From Mycolicibacterium chitae (GTDB taxonomy: Bacteria > Actinomycetota > Actinomycetes > Mycobacteriales > Mycobacteriaceae), in contig NZ_LR134355.1 of NCBI RefSeq assembly GCF_900637205.1, forward strand, positions 930,001-994,000: 64,000 nt of DNA, read 5' to 3'. Made by a program: the position numbers and the translations under genes. This document shows positions 11,057-21,111 of the stretch, in pieces. The notes under the pieces were generated by a model. It searched no databases. It was not told the DNA's origin and saw nothing but the letters and a program-made list of their open reading frames with translations. Position 1 is the stretch's first letter; every line of letters starts with the position of its first letter.

Positions 11057-11566
11057 ATGAACCTCAAGAAATTGGCAGCGACAACGACGATGACGGGTGC
11101 ACTCGGCCTGGGCGCCCTTGGTTTGGGTGCGGGCCTAGTGCAGGCACAACCGGACGTACCGGAGCCGCCGCCGGTGCCCGTGCCCGGCGTGCATGTACCT
11201 GATGTGAACGTGCCGGCTGTGAACGTTCCCGACGTGAACGTGCCGGAGGTGAACGTCCCCGACGTCAACGTGCCGGAAGTGCATGTTCCGGATGTGAACG
11301 TGCCGAGTGTGAACCTTCCCGACGTGGACTTGCCGGAGGTGCAGTTCCCCGGGGTGGACAACCACTTCGGGCTTCCGCCCGGTCACATCCCCCCGGGGCA
11401 GCTGAAGAACTCGGCGGTCATCAACGGGGTGCCGAACCCGTTCTACGGAATCCCTCCCGGCCAACTGACCCAACAGCCCACGGTGAACGGGATCGTCAAC
11501 CCGTTCTTCGAGGAGACGCCGGGTCACTGGGTGATCCCTGACGAACCCTTCGAGCCGGAGTCCTGA
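11057..11566 (+). CDS. Exported protein with twelve VPxV pentapeptide repeats
   Basis: 169 residues. Residues 1-30 form a signal peptide (Gly/Ala/Leu core, likely cleaved after VQAQ). Residues 41-100 are twelve consecutive five-residue units of the type (N/H/D)(V/L)P(D/E/A/S)V, for example HVPDV NVPAV NVPDV NVPEV. The C-terminal part holds a second duplication: IPPGQL...VINGVPNPFY then IPPGQL...VNGIVNPFF. A strong AAGGAG ribosome site precedes the ATG. I know no function. The repeat resembles extended or beta-type surface stalks more than an enzyme. It sits between mfd and mazG, where M. tuberculosis has no such gene to my knowledge. Confidence 0.8.
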   Translation: MNLKKLAATTTMTGALGLGALGLGAGLVQAQPDVPEPPPVPVPGVHVPDVNVPAVNVPDVNVPEVNVPDVNVPEVHVPDVNVPSVNLPDVDLPEVQFPGVDNHFGLPPGHIPPGQLKNSAVINGVPNPFYGIPPGQLTQQPTVNGIVNPFFEETPGHWVIPDEPFEPES

Positions 11567-11580
11567 GTCACGAACTCCTG

Positions 11581-11625
11581 ACACGGTGGCCGCCTTGTCT
11601 GCGGGCAGGGCGGCCATCGCCGTGT
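11581..11625 (+). terminator. Stem-loop after the pentapeptide-repeat gene
   Basis: Fifteen bases after the stop, ACACGG-TGGCCGCC pairs with GGCGGCCA-tcg-CCGTGT, giving a 14-bp GC-rich stem with a 3-base bulge and a loop of about 14 bases. There is no U-run, as is common for mycobacterial terminators. Confidence 0.55.
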
Positions 11626-11744
11626 CGGGGAACAAGGTGCCGGCCGCCCCGGCTTTGCCGATTTTCACCAGCCAGCGGGCCCCGACTAAGTTGGTAGAAG
11701 CAAAATCAACGGTCTCGTCGAAACGTGTCAGGGGGTCCAGCCAG

Positions 11745-12671
11745 ATGACCGTCATCCTGGTCGACCCGCGCCGCCCGACGCTGATCCCCGTCGACGCCGT
11801 CGAACTCCTGGCCGGCCCCGTGCAGTACACCGAGGAAATGCCGGTCAAGGTGCCGTGGTCGCTGCCCAACGCCCGGCCGGTCAGCGACGAACCGGTCGAG
11901 GTGCTGCTGTCCTCGGACCCGAACCACCCGGCCGTGGCGGCCCGCATCGCCGCGGGGGAGACGGTCATCGCCGCGCCGGAGTCACAGCCCGGCGAACGGC
12001 TGGTCGATGCCGTGGCGATGATGGACAAGCTGCGCACCGACGGACCGTGGGAGAGCGAGCAGACCCACGACTCGCTGCGGCGCTATCTGCTCGAGGAGAC
12101 CTACGAGCTGTTCGACGCGGTGCGCGACGGCGACGCCGAGCAGCTGCGCGAGGAACTCGGAGATGTGTTGCTGCAGGTGCTGTTCCACGCCCGCATCGCC
12201 CAGGATTCGCCCGCGCACCCGTTCACCATCGACGACGTGGCCGACGCGCTGGTCCGCAAGCTCGGCAACCGGGTGCCCGCGGTGCTGGCCGGCGAGTCGA
12301 TCTCGCTCGAGGATCAGCTGGCCCAGTGGGAGGAACGCAAGGCCGCCGAAAAAGCCGTGCAGGCACGCACTTCCGCGATGGACGACGTGCCCACCGCCCA
12401 GCCCGCCCTGGCGTTGGCGCAGAAGGTGATCTCGCGCGCGCAGCAGGCCGGGCTGCCCGACGAGTTGCTCCCCGCGGACATGCTGACCGTCACGCTGTCC
12501 CCGGACCGCGACACCGAGAACGACCTGCGCGCGACGGTGTTGGCGTTCATGGACCGGGTGCGCGCCGCCGAGCGCGCCATCGCCGCCGCCCGCGGCGACA
12601 TCGACACCTCCGCGCTGGGCGCGGCCTCGGCCGACGAGTGGCGGTCGGCCTGGCCGGCCGACGCGGATTAG
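11745..12671 (+). CDS. mazG: Nucleoside triphosphate pyrophosphohydrolase MazG
   Basis: 308 residues. MazG hydrolyses non-canonical or oxidised (d)NTPs to monophosphates. The protein begins MTVILVDPRRPTLIPVDAVE, as in M. tuberculosis MazG (Rv1021). The catalytic MazG helices carry EETYELFDAV and EELGDVLLQVLFHARIAQD at about residues 120-165, supplying the Mg-binding acidic residues; a second, degenerate MazG-like segment follows. ATG 11745 was chosen because a GGGGG tract lies 10 bases before it; the frame is open back to 11586 but that part has no homology. It is followed after 4 bases by sulP. Confidence 0.93.
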   Translation: MTVILVDPRRPTLIPVDAVELLAGPVQYTEEMPVKVPWSLPNARPVSDEPVEVLLSSDPNHPAVAARIAAGETVIAAPESQPGERLVDAVAMMDKLRTDGPWESEQTHDSLRRYLLEETYELFDAVRDGDAEQLREELGDVLLQVLFHARIAQDSPAHPFTIDDVADALVRKLGNRVPAVLAGESISLEDQLAQWEERKAAEKAVQARTSAMDDVPTAQPALALAQKVISRAQQAGLPDELLPADMLTVTLSPDRDTENDLRATVLAFMDRVRAAERAIAAARGDIDTSALGAASADEWRSAWPADAD

Positions 12672-12675
12672 CACG

Positions 12676-14190
12676 ATGTCCACTACGTCCGGCCGGGAGG
12701 CCGACGGCGCCGCAAGCACTTCGGTGCTCGCCGCCCTGCGCTCGCCGCGGCGCCTCAAGACCGAGGTGCTGGCCGGTCTGGTGGTCGCGCTCGCGCTCAT
12801 CCCGGAGGCCATCTCGTTCTCCATCATCGCCGGGGTCGACCCGCGCGTCGGGCTGTTCGCCTCGTTCACCATGGCCGTCACCATCGCGTTCACCGGCGGC
12901 CGGCCGGCGATGATCTCCGCGGCGACCGGCGCGATCGCGCTGGTGATCGCCCCGCTGGTGCGCGAATACGGCCTCGACTACCTGGTGGCCACCGTGATCC
13001 TCGGCGGCATCCTGCAGATCCTGCTCAGCGTCTGCGGCGTGGCGCGGCTCATGCGGTTCATCCCCCGCAGCGTCATGGTCGGCTTCGTGAACTCGCTGGC
13101 CATCCTCATCTTCATGGCCCAGCTGCCGCACCTGCTGGGGGTGCCCGCGCTGGTGTACCCGTTCGTCGCCGTCGGCCTGCTGATCATCGTGCTGCTGCCC
13201 AAGCTCACCACCGCGGTGCCGGCGCCGCTGGTGGCCATCGTGGTGCTCACCGTCGTCGTGGTGGTCTGCAAGCTCGACCTGCCGAACGTGCACGACGAGG
13301 GTGAGCTGCCGTCGAGCCTGCCGACGCTGTTCTTCCCGCAGGTGCCGTGGACGCTCGAGACCCTGCAGATCATCGCGCCGTACGCGCTGGCGATGGCGCT
13401 GGTGGGGCTGCTGGAGTCGCTGCTGACCGCCAAGCTGGTCGACGACATCACCGACACCCACTCGAACAAGACCCGGGAGGCCTGGGGGCAGGGCGTGGCC
13501 AACGTCGTCACCGGCTTCTTCGGCGGGATGGGCGGCTGCGCGATGATCGGCCAGACCATGATCAACGTGAAGGTCTCCGGCGCGCGCACCCGCATCTCCA
13601 CCTTCCTGGCCGGCGCGTTCTTGCTGGCGCTGGTGGTGGGCCTCGGCGACATCGTCGGCCTGATCCCGATGGCCGCGCTGGTGGCGGTGATGATCATGGT
13701 GTCGGTGGCCACCCTGGACTGGCACAGCCTGGCCCCGGCGACGCTGCGGCGGATGCCGCGCAGCGAGACCCTGGTGATGCTGGCGACCGTCGTGGTCACG
13801 GTGGTGAGCAACAACCTGGCCTACGGGGTGATCGTCGGCACGCTGACCGCCATGGTGCTGTTCGCCCGCCGCGTCGCGCACTTCATGACCGTCGAGCGCA
13901 CCGAGAGCTCCGACGACGACGGCGCCCTGGTCACCTACCGGGTGTCCGGGGAGCTGTTCTTCGCCTCCAGCAACGACCTGGTGTACCAGTTCGACTACAC
14001 CGAGGATCCGGACCGGGTGATCATCGACGTGTCGGGCTCACACGTCTGGGACGCCTCCACTGTGGCCTCGCTCGACGCCATCACCACCAAGTACCGGGCC
14101 CGCGGCAAGTCCGTCGACATCGTTGGCCTGAACCAGGATTCGGCGCAGCGCCACGGGCGATTGTCCGGCCGTCTCGGTGCGGAATCCTGA
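12676..14190 (+). CDS. SulP-family anion transporter with STAS domain
   Basis: 504-residue membrane protein. About ten to twelve hydrophobic segments span residues 30-400, including the SulP-type AGLVVALALIPEAISFSIIAGVDPRVGLF at the N-terminus and GGMGGCAMIGQTMINVKVSGARTRIS mid-protein. Residues about 415-500 are a cytosolic STAS domain (VIIDVSGSHVWDASTVASLDAI). Family substrates are sulfate, bicarbonate or other anions; specificity cannot be read here. It begins 4 bases after mazG and ends 5 bases from the converging efeB stop. Confidence 0.92.
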   Translation: MSTTSGREADGAASTSVLAALRSPRRLKTEVLAGLVVALALIPEAISFSIIAGVDPRVGLFASFTMAVTIAFTGGRPAMISAATGAIALVIAPLVREYGLDYLVATVILGGILQILLSVCGVARLMRFIPRSVMVGFVNSLAILIFMAQLPHLLGVPALVYPFVAVGLLIIVLLPKLTTAVPAPLVAIVVLTVVVVVCKLDLPNVHDEGELPSSLPTLFFPQVPWTLETLQIIAPYALAMALVGLLESLLTAKLVDDITDTHSNKTREAWGQGVANVVTGFFGGMGGCAMIGQTMINVKVSGARTRISTFLAGAFLLALVVGLGDIVGLIPMAALVAVMIMVSVATLDWHSLAPATLRRMPRSETLVMLATVVVTVVSNNLAYGVIVGTLTAMVLFARRVAHFMTVERTESSDDDGALVTYRVSGELFFASSNDLVYQFDYTEDPDRVIIDVSGSHVWDASTVASLDAITTKYRARGKSVDIVGLNQDSAQRHGRLSGRLGAES

Positions 14191-14195
14191 GCACC

Positions 14196-15506
14196 TCAAC
14201 CGAAGAGCGTGGAGCCCCAGTAGGCGCCGTCGTCGCCGTCGGGGACCCCCGGCGGGACCGCGAACACCGCTGAACCGGTGTGGGTGATGTATTCGTTGAG
14301 CAGGTCCTGGCGGGCCAGTTCGGCCTGGATCGGGATGAACTGCTTCTCGGGGTTGCGCACGAATGCGATGAAGAACAACCCGGCATCGAGGTGGCCGAAC
14401 CCGTCGGTGCCGTCGGTGAAGTTGTAACCGCGGCGCAGCATCTCGGCGCCGTGGTTGCGCTCCGGTGCGGCCAGGCGCACGTGCGCCAGCGGGTCGATCA
14501 GCGGTTCGCCGTCGGAGGTCACCGCGTCGAGGTTCAGCGGCTCGAACTCGTCGGCCAGTCCGATCGGCGCCCCGCTGCCCTTGGTGCGGCCGATCACCCG
14601 TTCCTGTTCGAGCAGCGTGGTGCGGTCCCACTGCTCGATGCGCATCCGGATCCGCCGCGCGATCAGGTAACTGCCGCCGGTCAACCAGTCCGGGCCGTCG
14701 CCGGCGGCCACCCACACCTGCTTGTCCAGGACGTCGGTGTCCTCGGCCTTGACGTTGTTGGTGCCGTCCTTGAACCCGAACAGGTTGCGCGGGGTGCTCT
14801 GGTCGCGCGTGGTCGACGAGGTGCGCCCGAAACCCAACTGCGAGTAGCGAACCGCCGCGGTGCCGAAGGCCACCCGGGCCAGATTGCGGACCGCGTGCAC
14901 CGCGACCTGCGGATCGTTGGCGCAGGCCTGGATGCAGATGTCGCCGCCGCTGCGGGCCGGGTCCATGGTCTCGTTGGGGAACTTCGGCAGATCCTGCAGC
15001 AGCGCGGGGCGTTGTCCGCGCAGCCCGAACCGCGGCCGGGTCTCGGTGCCGAAGAACGACGGGCCGAACCCGATGGTCAGGGTCAGCTGCGAGGCCGGCA
15101 GACCCAGGGCCTCGCCGGTATCGGTCGGCGGCGCATACGGATTGAGCCCGACGGCACCGCCCTCGGTGGTCTCCTCGCCGCGCGCCATCCGCTCGGCCAT
15201 CTGGGTCCACTCGCGCAGCATCTGCACCACCGCGTCGCGGTCCTCGGTGGTGACATCGAAGGCCGCGAAGTGCATCCGGTCCTGCGCCGGGGTGACGATG
15301 CCGGCCTGCCGGTCGCCGCGGAACGGCACCGGGAGCTGCAGTTGCGCGGTGCTGCTGTCGGCGGCCGAGGCCCGTCCGGTGACGACACCGGCCCCGGCGG
15401 CCCCGGCGACGGCGGCACCCACACCCGCCGCGCCGAGCAGCTTGCGTCGGGAGAATCCCGAACGCCCCCTTACGGTTTCGCCGGGCTCATTGTCCGGCGA
15501 TGACAC
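14196..15506 (-). CDS. efeB: Dyp-type heme peroxidase EfeB (Tat-exported)
   Basis: 436 residues. The N-terminus has a twin-arginine motif (FSRRKLLGAAG, residues about 19-29) and an Ala/Gly-rich signal core, so it should be exported folded with heme. The Dyp signature FKDGTNN (GxxDG-type catalytic Asp) and a C-terminal FFIAFVRNPEKQFIPIQ are visible. In the EfeUOB ferrous-iron system the peroxidase oxidises Fe(II), or acts on heme, at the cell surface. The start overlaps the end of efeO by 20 bases, so the three genes form one transcription unit. Confidence 0.95.
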   Translation of the reverse strand: MSSPDNEPGETVRGRSGFSRRKLLGAAGVGAAVAGAAGAGVVTGRASAADSSTAQLQLPVPFRGDRQAGIVTPAQDRMHFAAFDVTTEDRDAVVQMLREWTQMAERMARGEETTEGGAVGLNPYAPPTDTGEALGLPASQLTLTIGFGPSFFGTETRPRFGLRGQRPALLQDLPKFPNETMDPARSGGDICIQACANDPQVAVHAVRNLARVAFGTAAVRYSQLGFGRTSSTTRDQSTPRNLFGFKDGTNNVKAEDTDVLDKQVWVAAGDGPDWLTGGSYLIARRIRMRIEQWDRTTLLEQERVIGRTKGSGAPIGLADEFEPLNLDAVTSDGEPLIDPLAHVRLAAPERNHGAEMLRRGYNFTDGTDGFGHLDAGLFFIAFVRNPEKQFIPIQAELARQDLLNEYITHTGSAVFAVPPGVPDGDDGAYWGSTLFG

Positions 15507-16653
15507 CTTGCACCTGGCTCACCTCTTTGCTGAGCGCGTCGATGGCGCGGGACAGTTCCTGACGCTGCGGTTCGGTGACGGTGTCGTAGGACACGAACCC
15601 GTCACCGGCGCGCAGCCGCATCAGCAGCTTCTCCACCTCGGCGAAACGCTCGTCGACCCGCTTGCCCAGTTCGGGGTCACGCTCATCGAGGATGGGTCGC
15701 ACCGAGGCGACCGCGGTCTGCGAACCCTGGACGTTGGCGTTGAAGTCCCACAGATCGGTGTGGCTGAAGATGTCCTCCTCGCCGGTGATCTTGCTGGTGG
15801 CCACCTCGTCGAGCAGACCCTGTGCGCCACCGGCGATCTGGGTCGAGTCGATCTTCCACTCCGGATCCTTGACCCCGGCGTCGAGTTCGCGGATGTCGGA
15901 CATCAGCTGGTCGGCGATCGCGTTGGTGTCGGGCTGCAGGCCGTCGAGCCACAGGTCCTTCTCCAGGCGGTGGAAGCCGGTCCACTTCTGCCCCTCGGAC
16001 AGGTCGGCCTCGCGCAGGTCGATGCGCGGGTCCAGATCGTTGGGGAACGACTCGGCGACGGGCTCGATGCGCTCGTAATACGTACGGGCGATGGGGTATT
16101 GCTTCTTGGCTTCCTCGATGTCGCCGGCCTTGATGGCGTCGACGAACAGCTGCGTGGCGGGGATCAGCGCATCGGTCTGGCTGTTCACATACCGCTTGTA
16201 GCTGTCGGCGGCCTCCTTGAACTTGCCCTCGGTGTCGATCTCCACGGCGTCACCGGTGACGGTGAAGTCGCCGCGCAGCCCGTCGCCGACCATGCCCGGC
16301 TTGCACGCGGTCTGGTAGGTGCCGGGCTGACCGAGCTGCACGATCAGCTTGCGGTTCAACCCGGGGGAGATGTTCTCGACCTCGCCCATCACCCGGTCGC
16401 CGTCGTCGTAGACATAGAACTCGGTGACCTTGTTGCCCTCGTTGGTGATGACGAAGGTGGTGGCACCGGTGGCTGCCTCGGTGCTGGACAGCTCGCAGGA
16501 ATCGTCGGTGGCGGTCACCGTGATCTCCGATGCCGGGGATGCGCCGTCGGCCGTGTCGGCCTCTTTGGCGGTGCAGCTGGACAGCGCAACACCGGTCAAC
16601 AGGGCCGCCGCGGCGGCGACACCGGCCTTGGCGGGCATCGGGAAACGATTCAC
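15487..16653 (-). CDS. efeO: Iron uptake lipoprotein EfeO (cupredoxin + M75)
   Basis: 388 residues. A lipoprotein signal ends in VALSSC (Cys about 27). An N-terminal cupredoxin-like domain (about 40-140) is followed by an M75/EfeO domain whose HxxE metal motif is seen in GFHRLEKDLW (about residue 230). It is thought to bind iron outside the membrane and pass it to EfeU. Its ATG overlaps the efeU stop as ATGA, implying translational coupling. Confidence 0.95.
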   Translation of the reverse strand: MNRFPMPAKAGVAAAAALLTGVALSSCTAKEADTADGASPASEITVTATDDSCELSSTEAATGATTFVITNEGNKVTEFYVYDDGDRVMGEVENISPGLNRKLIVQLGQPGTYQTACKPGMVGDGLRGDFTVTGDAVEIDTEGKFKEAADSYKRYVNSQTDALIPATQLFVDAIKAGDIEEAKKQYPIARTYYERIEPVAESFPNDLDPRIDLREADLSEGQKWTGFHRLEKDLWLDGLQPDTNAIADQLMSDIRELDAGVKDPEWKIDSTQIAGGAQGLLDEVATSKITGEEDIFSHTDLWDFNANVQGSQTAVASVRPILDERDPELGKRVDERFAEVEKLLMRLRAGDGFVSYDTVTEPQRQELSRAIDALSKEVSQVQGVIAGQ

Positions 16654-17570
16654 GTGGTTGACCTCTCAGCTTCGGTTAGGGGTTCCGGGTCCGTATTCGG
16701 ATCAGGCTTGGGGCGCCGCGCGGCGGGGCGCAGGAACAGCGCCAGCACCACCGCGACATAGGCCAGCCAGCAGATCAGCTGCAGCACGGTCGGGGTCGGG
16801 GTGATGTTGAAGATGCCCTGGATGACCTCGCCGTACCAGGACGACCAGTTGAACCAGCACGTGATGTCGAAAGCCCTGTTGGCCAGGCCGGGCAGCCATC
16901 CGACGGTCTGCAGTGCACCGATGCCGTAGGACAGCACGCCGGCGGCCACGAACACCAGGAACACACCGGTGTAGGTGAAGAACTTCCCGAGATCCAGGCG
17001 AACCGCGCCCTTGTACATGCCGTAGGCGATGGCCGCGGCGACCAGCACACCGACGATCAGACCCGTTAGCGGCCACAGGGTTTCGGCCTCGGCGTAGCCG
17101 ACCATGAACAGCGCGGTCTCCACGCCCTCGCGCCCGACGGCCAGGAACGCCAGCGCGGTGACGGCCAGGGCCCCGGTCTCGAGGGCCTCGGCCATCTCGG
17201 CGCGCAACTGCCCGGACAGGCCCGCGGCGGCCCGCTTCATCCACAGCACCATGGTGGTGACGATGACGACGGCGATCAGCGAGGCGACACCGGCGATGGC
17301 CTCGGCGGCCAGTCCGCTGATGGTGTTCTCGCCGAGCTGGATCCCCACGAAGACCGCCACCGTCATGGCGATTGCTGCGCCGACCCCCAACCACACCCAT
17401 TTCAGCGCGTCGCGGCGGTCGGATTTCACCAGGAACGCCACCAGGACCATGACGATGATGGCGGCTTCCAGGCCCTCGCGCAGGCCGATCAAACCGCTCC
17501 CGAACACCTGCGATGACACACTGGGGCTCGCAGCAAGCAGCGCGGCCGGAATCTCGCCGTCGGTCATCAT
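16650..17570 (-). CDS. efeU: High-affinity iron permease EfeU (FTR1 family)
   Basis: 306-residue integral membrane protein, seven predicted helices. Both FTR1 iron-translocation motifs are present: REGLEA at about residue 32 and REGVE at about residue 147. It is the first gene of efeUOB. An AAGGA ribosome site lies about 6 bases before ATG 17570. Upstream is an IdeR-like box (17620-17638), so transcription is probably shut off in iron-replete cells. Confidence 0.95.
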   Translation of the reverse strand: MMTDGEIPAALLAASPSVSSQVFGSGLIGLREGLEAAIIVMVLVAFLVKSDRRDALKWVWLGVGAAIAMTVAVFVGIQLGENTISGLAAEAIAGVASLIAVVIVTTMVLWMKRAAAGLSGQLRAEMAEALETGALAVTALAFLAVGREGVETALFMVGYAEAETLWPLTGLIVGVLVAAAIAYGMYKGAVRLDLGKFFTYTGVFLVFVAAGVLSYGIGALQTVGWLPGLANRAFDITCWFNWSSWYGEVIQGIFNITPTPTVLQLICWLAYVAVVLALFLRPAARRPKPDPNTDPEPLTEAERSTT

Positions 17571-17600
17571 CTGGTGTCCTTGCTATGACGCCACGCAACG

Positions 17601-17617
17601 CTGGCAATAATTGCCAG
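17601..17617. promoter_or_regulatory. Perfect 17-base palindrome in the efeU promoter
   Basis: CTGGCAAT-A-ATTGCCAG is a perfect inverted repeat with one central base, 31-47 bases upstream of the efeU ATG and two bases from the IdeR-like box. It overlaps where the -10 region should be. It does not match the IdeR consensus, so a second regulator may bind. Confidence 0.5.
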
Positions 17618-17619
17618 CA

Positions 17620-17638
17620 TGAGGTATGCCTCACCTTA
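17620..17638. promoter_or_regulatory. IdeR-like iron box upstream of efeUOB
   Basis: TGAGGTATGCCTCACCTTA matches the 19-base IdeR consensus TWAGGTWAGSCTWACCTWA at 16 of 19 positions; both AGGT and ACCT half-site cores are intact. Placement 50-68 bases before efeU fits iron-dependent repression. Confidence 0.75.
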
Positions 17639-17744
17639 GCAGCGGGCTTCGGTGCGTGGAATATCTTCGATCAGCGCTCCCGAAGCGTCGATGTACGCGG
17701 TCGGCATGGGACGATGGCTCGGATCGAAAGGGTGAGGGAGGCCT

Positions 17745-18473
17745 GTGTCGAAGCGTTGGCTGCAGGCTGCCGCGGTGCTGGGCGTGGCAGCGGTGCTGAT
17801 GGCTTCGAGTTGTTCCTGGCGCCTGGGCAATCCCATTCCCGACGGCGTTCCCCCGCCGCCCGGTGACCCGGTTCCGGCCGTCGACATCGAGGCCGACGGC
17901 AGGCCCGCCGATCAGCTGCACGAGTGGGCCGCCGAGCGGGCGCCCGGGATGAAGATGCCGGTCACCGCGCTCGAGGCGTACGCGTACGCGGCCCGGGTGG
18001 CCGAGGTGGTCAACCCCAAATGCAAGCTGGCCTGGACCACGCTGGCGGGCATCGGTCAGGTGGAGAGCCACCACGGCACCTATCGCGGCGCCACGGTCGC
18101 GCCCAACGGCGACGTCACCCCGCCGATCCGCGGCGTGCAACTCGACGGCACGGCCGGCAACATGCACATCCCCGACACCGACGGCGGCGTGTTCGACGGC
18201 GACGCCGACCTGGACCGGGCCATGGGCCCCATGCAGTTCATCCCGGAGACCTGGAAGCTCTACGGCGTCGACGCCAACAACGACGGCGAGGTGGATCCGG
18301 ACAACATCGACGACGCGGCCCTGTCGGCGGCGGGCTATCTGTGCTGGCGCGGCAAGGACCTGTCCGAACCCAAGGGCTGGATGGCCGCGCTGCGCGCCTA
18401 CAACCACTCCGATTCCTACGCCCGGATGGTGCGGGACTGGGCCACCGCCTACGCCAACGGCTACTCGCTGTAG
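17745..18473 (+). CDS. lpqU: Lytic transglycosylase-like lipoprotein LpqU
   Basis: 242 residues. Signal peptide with lipobox around MASSC (Cys23), then a Pro-rich linker. The catalytic domain shows GIGQVESHHGTY, whose Glu is the expected general acid of MltB-type transglycosylases, and AMGPMQFIPETW. It should cut peptidoglycan glycan strands at the cell surface. It sits directly before eno, as lpqU does in M. tuberculosis (Rv1022-Rv1023). Start is GTG 17745. Confidence 0.92.
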   Translation: MSKRWLQAAAVLGVAAVLMASSCSWRLGNPIPDGVPPPPGDPVPAVDIEADGRPADQLHEWAAERAPGMKMPVTALEAYAYAARVAEVVNPKCKLAWTTLAGIGQVESHHGTYRGATVAPNGDVTPPIRGVQLDGTAGNMHIPDTDGGVFDGDADLDRAMGPMQFIPETWKLYGVDANNDGEVDPDNIDDAALSAAGYLCWRGKDLSEPKGWMAALRAYNHSDSYARMVRDWATAYANGYSL

Positions 18474-18550
18474 GCCGCGTTGTAGCGCGCGATCACGAGC
18501 CATCGCCGCGGGCGTAACCGGCACGCTTTAGGCTTAGCGCTGGCCTTTGA

Positions 18551-19873
<1,323 letters not shown>

Positions 19874-19892
19874 CCGGTAGCCTGGCCTATTG

Positions 19893-20600
19893 ATGTCCGA
19901 CGCGAAGCGGCCCGACCCCAAACGACGGTCACCGACCTCACGGCCGGCGGCGGCCGGTCGCAGCGGGGCCCCGGGCCGTGGCGCGCGCAAACCGGTCACC
20001 AAGCCGGCCGCGGGCTCGGCGCGCAAGGAGACCGCCAAACCCACCGCGGAGAAGGCGAAACCTGAAGTCATCGAGCCGGTTCGGCAGTCGATCGCCGAGG
20101 CGGCCGAACTGCAGTCCGAACAGCGGATGGGTTTCACCGCCCGCCGGGCCGCCGTGCTGGCCGTGGTGGTGTGCGTGCTGACGCTGACCATCGCGGGCCC
20201 GGTGCGCACCTACTTCGCGCAGCGCACCGAGATGCGGCAGCTGACCGCCAGCGAGGCCGCGTTGCGCGCCGAAATCGCCGAACTCGAGGAGCAGAAGGTC
20301 AAACTCGCCGACCCGGCGTTCATCGCCGCCCAAGCCCGCGAACGGCTGGGTTTCGTGATGCCCGGTGAAATTCCGTACCAGGTGCAACTGCCGCCGGGAG
20401 CGGTGGTCGCCGAGGACGTCGAGGACGCGCCGACCGCGTTGGTCAACAACGACCCCTGGTACACGTCGCTGTGGAAGACCATCGCCGACGAGCCGCACGG
20501 CGCGCCCCCGCCGCCGCCGGCCCCGCCCGTCGAACCCGGGCAGGTGCCACCGCCGCCCGAGCCGGTCCTGCCGCCCGAACCGGGACAGCCCGGTGGTTGA
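19893..20600 (+). CDS. FtsB/DivIC-like septum formation initiator
   Basis: 235 residues. A basic Pro/Ala-rich cytoplasmic N-terminus (1-80) is followed by one membrane helix (about 85-102), a coiled coil (about 110-140: EAALRAEIAELEEQKVKLAD) and the conserved DPAFIAAQARERLGFVMPGE. The tail is Pro-rich. This is the FtsB/DivIC layout that bridges FtsL and FtsQ in the divisome; it corresponds to Rv1024. ATG 19893 is preceded by TAGCCT 10 bases away, so a leaderless transcript is possible. Confidence 0.9.
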   Translation: MSDAKRPDPKRRSPTSRPAAAGRSGAPGRGARKPVTKPAAGSARKETAKPTAEKAKPEVIEPVRQSIAEAAELQSEQRMGFTARRAAVLAVVVCVLTLTIAGPVRTYFAQRTEMRQLTASEAALRAEIAELEEQKVKLADPAFIAAQARERLGFVMPGEIPYQVQLPPGAVVAEDVEDAPTALVNNDPWYTSLWKTIADEPHGAPPPPPAPPVEPGQVPPPPEPVLPPEPGQPGG

Positions 20601-21111
20601 CCCCGCAGACCTGGCGGCGGTGGCGCGCCAGCTCGGACGGGAACCCCGCGGCGTGCTCGAGATCGCCTATCGCTGCCCCAACGGTGAACCCGCCGTCGTG
20701 AAGACCGCGCCGAAATTGCCTGACGGAACCCCGTTTCCGACGTTGTACTACCTGACGCATCCGGCGTTGACGGCGGCGGCGAGCCGGCTGGAGTCCTCCG
20801 GGTTGATGCGGGACATGACCGAGCGACTGGCCACCGACGCCGAGTTGGCCGCGGCCTACCTGCGCGCGCACGAGAGCTTTCTGGCCGAGCGGGACGCCAT
20901 CGAGTCGCTGGGCACGACGTTCACCGGCGGCGGCATGCCGGACCGGGTGAAGTGCCTGCACGTGGTGATCGCGCACTCGTTGGCCAAGGGGCCCGGGGTC
21001 AACCCGTTCGGCGACGAGGCGTTGGCCATCCTGGCCGAAGAGCCCGGCATGGCAGGGATTTTGGACAAAGCACTGTGGAGCGACGGCGATGAGGAGCGAA
21101 GTGGCGAATAA
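20593..21111 (+). CDS. DUF501-family protein (Rv1025-like)
   Basis: 172 residues, starting at GTG 20593 (VVDPADLAAVARQLGREPRG) and overlapping the ftsB-like stop by 8 bases. The frame is open far upstream, but only this part is conserved: CPNGEPAVVKTAPKLPDGTPFPTLYYLTHP is the DUF501 core. Function unknown. The gene is consistently placed between the ftsB-like gene and ppx in actinobacteria, which hints at a link to division or phosphate metabolism, but nothing here proves it. Confidence 0.9.
   Translation: MVDPADLAAVARQLGREPRGVLEIAYRCPNGEPAVVKTAPKLPDGTPFPTLYYLTHPALTAAASRLESSGLMRDMTERLATDAELAAAYLRAHESFLAERDAIESLGTTFTGGGMPDRVKCLHVVIAHSLAKGPGVNPFGDEALAILAEEPGMAGILDKALWSDGDEERSGE

Noticed and set aside
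10915..11361. Minus-strand frame full of TSGTFTSG repeats
   Set aside because: It is the antisense shadow of the plus-strand VPxV repeat gene, which has a signal peptide and ribosome site; the repeat pattern is inherited from that gene.
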